From: Anticarsia gemmatalis
Lineage: Eukaryota; Arthropoda; Insecta; Lepidoptera; Erebidae
Assembly: GCF_050436995.1 (NCBI RefSeq)
Contig: NC_134767.1
Location: 5,642,001 to 5,706,000 of the forward strand
DNA: 64,000 bases
Reading direction: 5' to 3'
How positions within the stretch are numbered: position 1 is the stretch's first letter; each line of letters begins with the position of its first letter. This document shows positions 61,330 through 64,000 of the stretch, one piece after another. The translations under genes were made by a program, and so were the position numbers. A model generated the notes under the pieces. That model had not been told where the DNA came from. It saw only the letters and a program-made list of their open reading frames with translations, and did not search any database.

Positions 61330-62380
61330 CTCCTTTTTATTTAATTATTTTATTTATTTTAAACTTCATATACATGTGTATATAGGCGGACTTAATGCCA
61401 AAGGCATTATCTACCAGTCTACCTTAGGGTGATGCAGAGATTGAAAGAAGTAGGTGTTTAAAAAAATAAAAATAAGGGACGTTAAGAACCAGGTTTACCA
61501 ATAAATAAAAATAAGGTCATGTATGTACGTGTACTTAAATATAGATAGGTTTATACATACATAATGATTAACAAATAAGAAATATTAAATACATATACCC
61601 ATATACATAAATAAATAATAAAATAAACTATATACTGAATTATACAATATATATATTATGAATAATAAATATACATAAATAAAAACTAAGACGAGTGTGA
61701 CGATTCTGCTACTTGTTTTAACAAGAGATTCCGCACTTTGCTCTTAAACGTATGACGGTTAGTGGACATCCTGATTTCAAGAGGGAGCGCATTCCATAAT
61801 AAAACCGATTGGACAGGAAATTTTTTAAAGTCGGTTAAAAAGTACAGCAGTCAGGATTAAGTCAAAAATAATCCTGCAGATTTTTTTTAACTTCGTCGAA
61901 TTGAATCCGAAGTGGAGTGGGCTTATAGACAGTATCCAACTTTCTGCAAAAAAATTCGTCACAAAAGTTTATGTTGGTCCCTCTGTTAATTCGAGAGAGT
62001 CAATCAGGAATTATTGAGTGGGGCAGCTGATTACTAGATTGAGTTTGCAGTGAGTTTCTGTTTGAGGAAGATCTTTTGTTTTGAGTTGCCTTTCTTACTT
62101 TGTCGTATGGTCAGTACTTCAACTATGATTTTGCCCCAAAAAAAATAGGAGGAAAACGATTTAAAAATAAATCTGCTAATCCCAAATACTTGTTTCTTAA
62201 TGTCAAAAGTCTGGATGAACCGACGTAATAAAAAAAAATGCATGGCCTGTAACCGGTGCTCTTCTCCTTTCTCCGCGTGTTCCACGCAAATAATTTTGTG
62301 CCGACGATTTTTTTATTTATGATTAAACATATTTTTTCACATTGCAGCAAAAATACATAAACACAAGCATAAAAAAACAA
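61330..62380 (-). mobile_element. 3' end of a degraded non-LTR retrotransposon
   Basis: It combines a 3' UTR (with the GGACTTAATGCC..GGCATT..TACCAGTC block seen in lepidopteran LINEs), the ORF2 C-terminus and broken coding frames up to about 62380. The outer boundary is not resolved. Confidence 0.5.
61686..61832 (-). pseudogene. LINE reverse transcriptase C-terminus
   Basis: 48 codons and a stop on - read DFKKFPVQSVLLWNALPLEI...TFKSKVRNLLLKQ. The WNALPLEIR...FKxKVRxLLL pattern is the typical end of ORF2 in Jockey/CR1-like LINEs. Further LINE-like frames, broken by stops and shifts, continue to about 62380. Low-complexity ATAA-rich sequence on the other side is its 3' UTR. Confidence 0.6.
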
Positions 62381-62724
62381 TAATTATCATCCGCATGTAA
62401 TAGATTTTAAAATGAATTTATTTCTAATAAATAACCCTACCAACTAACTTCGTTAAGACGTTTTTTCATTTACACTTTATGTAAAAGGAATCGTATTTAT
62501 AATATTAGTACCATTACAGCGCACCCATTTAATTAATGCACAACGTACATTTCATTCGCGTTAATATTAAAAATCTGGCGAGTTTTTCATGCAATTAAAC
62601 TCTGTGGAAGTTGAAAAACGCATTATGCAGCGCGCTAGACGAAAGAATATCTTAATATGATTCGCTTCATAACTTCATTTAGGGCTGGGTTTGCGCTTTA
62701 AATGTCTCGTAATTACATTTTTTT

Positions 62725-62902
62725 GTAGTTCGTTTTTCTACTACTATCGACTAGCGACAACCGACCTGTCATCGAGAAATTTTGTATGAAAATCTGATCA
62801 GCGCCTCTGACGGGTGTCGGTCGTAGGAAATATTTTGGCAGTACATTCTAAATGTCAAAATTTCGATACTCGAAAGTACCGATTGTACAGAATCGCGCTA
62901 TA
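62725..62902 (+). mobile_element. MITE family, full-length copy
   Basis: GTAGTTCGTTTTTCTACTAC to TGTACAGAATCGCGCTA, with GATCAGCGCCTCTGACGGG inside. Confidence 0.7.
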
Positions 62903-62953
62903 GCTAGTAGTAGTTAAAGTCATGGTAGATGCTAAGACGTTATCTTATAAGAC

Positions 62954-63085
62954 TTGTAGCGCGATTGTAACACTATCGATTAAGGTGAGCTCTCGATAAA
63001 TGTATGATAACTTGAATCGGTTGTAAGCCAATCAGCGCCTCTAGTGGGCGCCGTAGGAATTATTTTTTAGGTCTATTCTGAAGTA
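62954..63085 (+). mobile_element. MITE family, copy 50 bases after the previous one
   Basis: GTAGCGCGATTGTAACACTA start and CAGCGCCTCTAGTGGGCGCC core; the right end is eroded. Confidence 0.6.
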
Positions 63086-63279
63086 GACTTTTTATCTCCC
63101 CAACTAACTGTATTTAAGGAAATTAAACATTAGTCTGTTGAAAGCTTTAACATAAGAATACGGAAAACTTTTGTGCTCATATAAAATATGTTCTAAAAAT
63201 ATAAATTAATTAAACTTCCCTACCTAATTACTTTGGAATCCCAATGTCGTTTATCCCAAAACCATCGGAGTAATTAAAA

Positions 63280-63414
63280 ATGTTCTCCGTCGTGCGAGAG
63301 CCTGTCACTCAGGGAACGCGACGAAACCGCAGCAAACGGCTTACGAACTCAACTGTGCAGTTGTATGTGAAATATTTGTTAGCAAGGATTTCGCAGTGTT
63401 GCGGAAAACAGCAG
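63280..63414 (+). CDS. Probable first exon of a gene running off the right edge
   Basis: ATG with A at -3 and an in-frame TAA four codons upstream opens 45 codons (MFSVVREPVTQGTRRNRSKR...ARISQCCGKQQ), ending exactly at CAG|GTAAGG, a near-consensus donor, in phase 0. Base composition is clearly richer in GC than the flanks. I do not recognise the protein. It could instead be a non-coding 5' UTR exon. The next exon would lie beyond a Helitron-bearing intron and outside the window. Confidence 0.4.
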
Positions 63415-63426
63415 GTAAGGTTTACC

Positions 63427-63675
63427 TATACTATAATATTAATATTATAAAGCTGAAGAGTTTGTTTGTTTGAACGCGTTTGTTTCTTAGGAACTACTGG
63501 TCCGATTTGAAAAATTATTTCATGTTAGATAGCCCATTTATTGAGGAAGGCTATAGGCTATATATCATCATGCTACGTCTCATGCGAACAGAGTACCAGT
63601 AAAAAATGTTACAAAAACGGGGAAAATTTTGACTCATTCTCTCTATTGTTGCGCGAAGTTGCGCGGGTCAGCTTG
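63427..63675 (+). mobile_element. Lep1-type Helitron near right edge
   Basis: A TATTATAAAGCTGAAGAG start and GTTGCGCGGGTCAGCTTG end (CTAG changed to CTTG). It begins about a dozen bases after the donor at 63415. Confidence 0.65.
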
Positions 63676-64000
63676 TAAGCTATATAGCGAGATTATTTAT
63701 TTTAGTACATTATCGAATTGGAGGTTTTAAACTATCTGACTGTCCTTGTTAATTGTCCTGAAATTTTCAATAAACTGTTTACTCAAGCCCTAATACTTGG
63801 ACTTTACTTTGACTTGATCATAGCTTAACAAAACGTAGGAAATCCTTAAATAGTTATCGTGAACGTTCAAGACATTAAACACGGCGTTCGTTGTTCTAAA
63901 ACGACAGAGACACCAACTTTATGGCGAGGAATAATCGGTAAAGTTGAACATAAAAATAAGATCATTGTGTACTTAGATTTGTTACAGTTTATTTTTATCT

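Overview
The window is AT-rich, intron- and transposon-dense nuclear DNA from a lepidopteran insect (a moth or butterfly). Three things point there: Helitron ends of the Lep1/HeLep type (TC...CTAG, with the 'GCGAAGTTGCGCGGGTCAGCTAG' end), a short element whose termini closely match moth piggyBac, and SINE and LINE tails I know from noctuoid moths. I cannot name the species.

The left half (2.7-32.1 kb, + strand) is the 3' part of one gene, a laccase-type multicopper oxidase. Eight exons splice in frame into 590 residues plus stop. All four copper motifs are present, and the C-terminus looks like a GPI-anchor signal. The signal peptide, the Cys-rich N-terminus and the start of domain 1 must lie left of the window. 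One intron is about 17 kb and another about 5.8 kb; both are filled with transposon debris.

A second gene shows up only when exons are joined. On the - strand at 39,957-41,456, three small exons with good splice sites encode a 120-residue secreted single-domain Kazal serine protease inhibitor. Weaker gene candidates are a 73-codon - strand frame convergent with the laccase 3' end (32.3-32.5 kb), a first-exon-like frame at the right edge (63,280-63,414, ending CAG|GTAAGG), an exon-like island at 45.4-45.6 kb, and an unidentified open frame at 48.0-48.3 kb.

The rest is intergenic or intronic repeats. They include about twenty copies of one ~170-bp MITE with GTAGC(T/G)CGATTCTCTAC ends, several Helitrons (two forming a ~1 kb palindrome 67 bp before a laccase exon), a 769-bp element present twice in direct orientation 20.4 kb apart, a 216-bp piggyBac-like MITE with TTAA duplications, a GC-rich element carrying a truncated THAP-like ORF, 5S-rRNA-like SINEs, tRNA-like SINEs, a ~350-bp SINE-like family and many LINE 3' tails. 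I saw no CRISPR array, bacterial-type operon or convincing functional tRNA/rRNA gene. The laccase and the Kazal inhibitor are both consistent with extracellular or cuticle/immune biology, but nothing in the sequence links them functionally.
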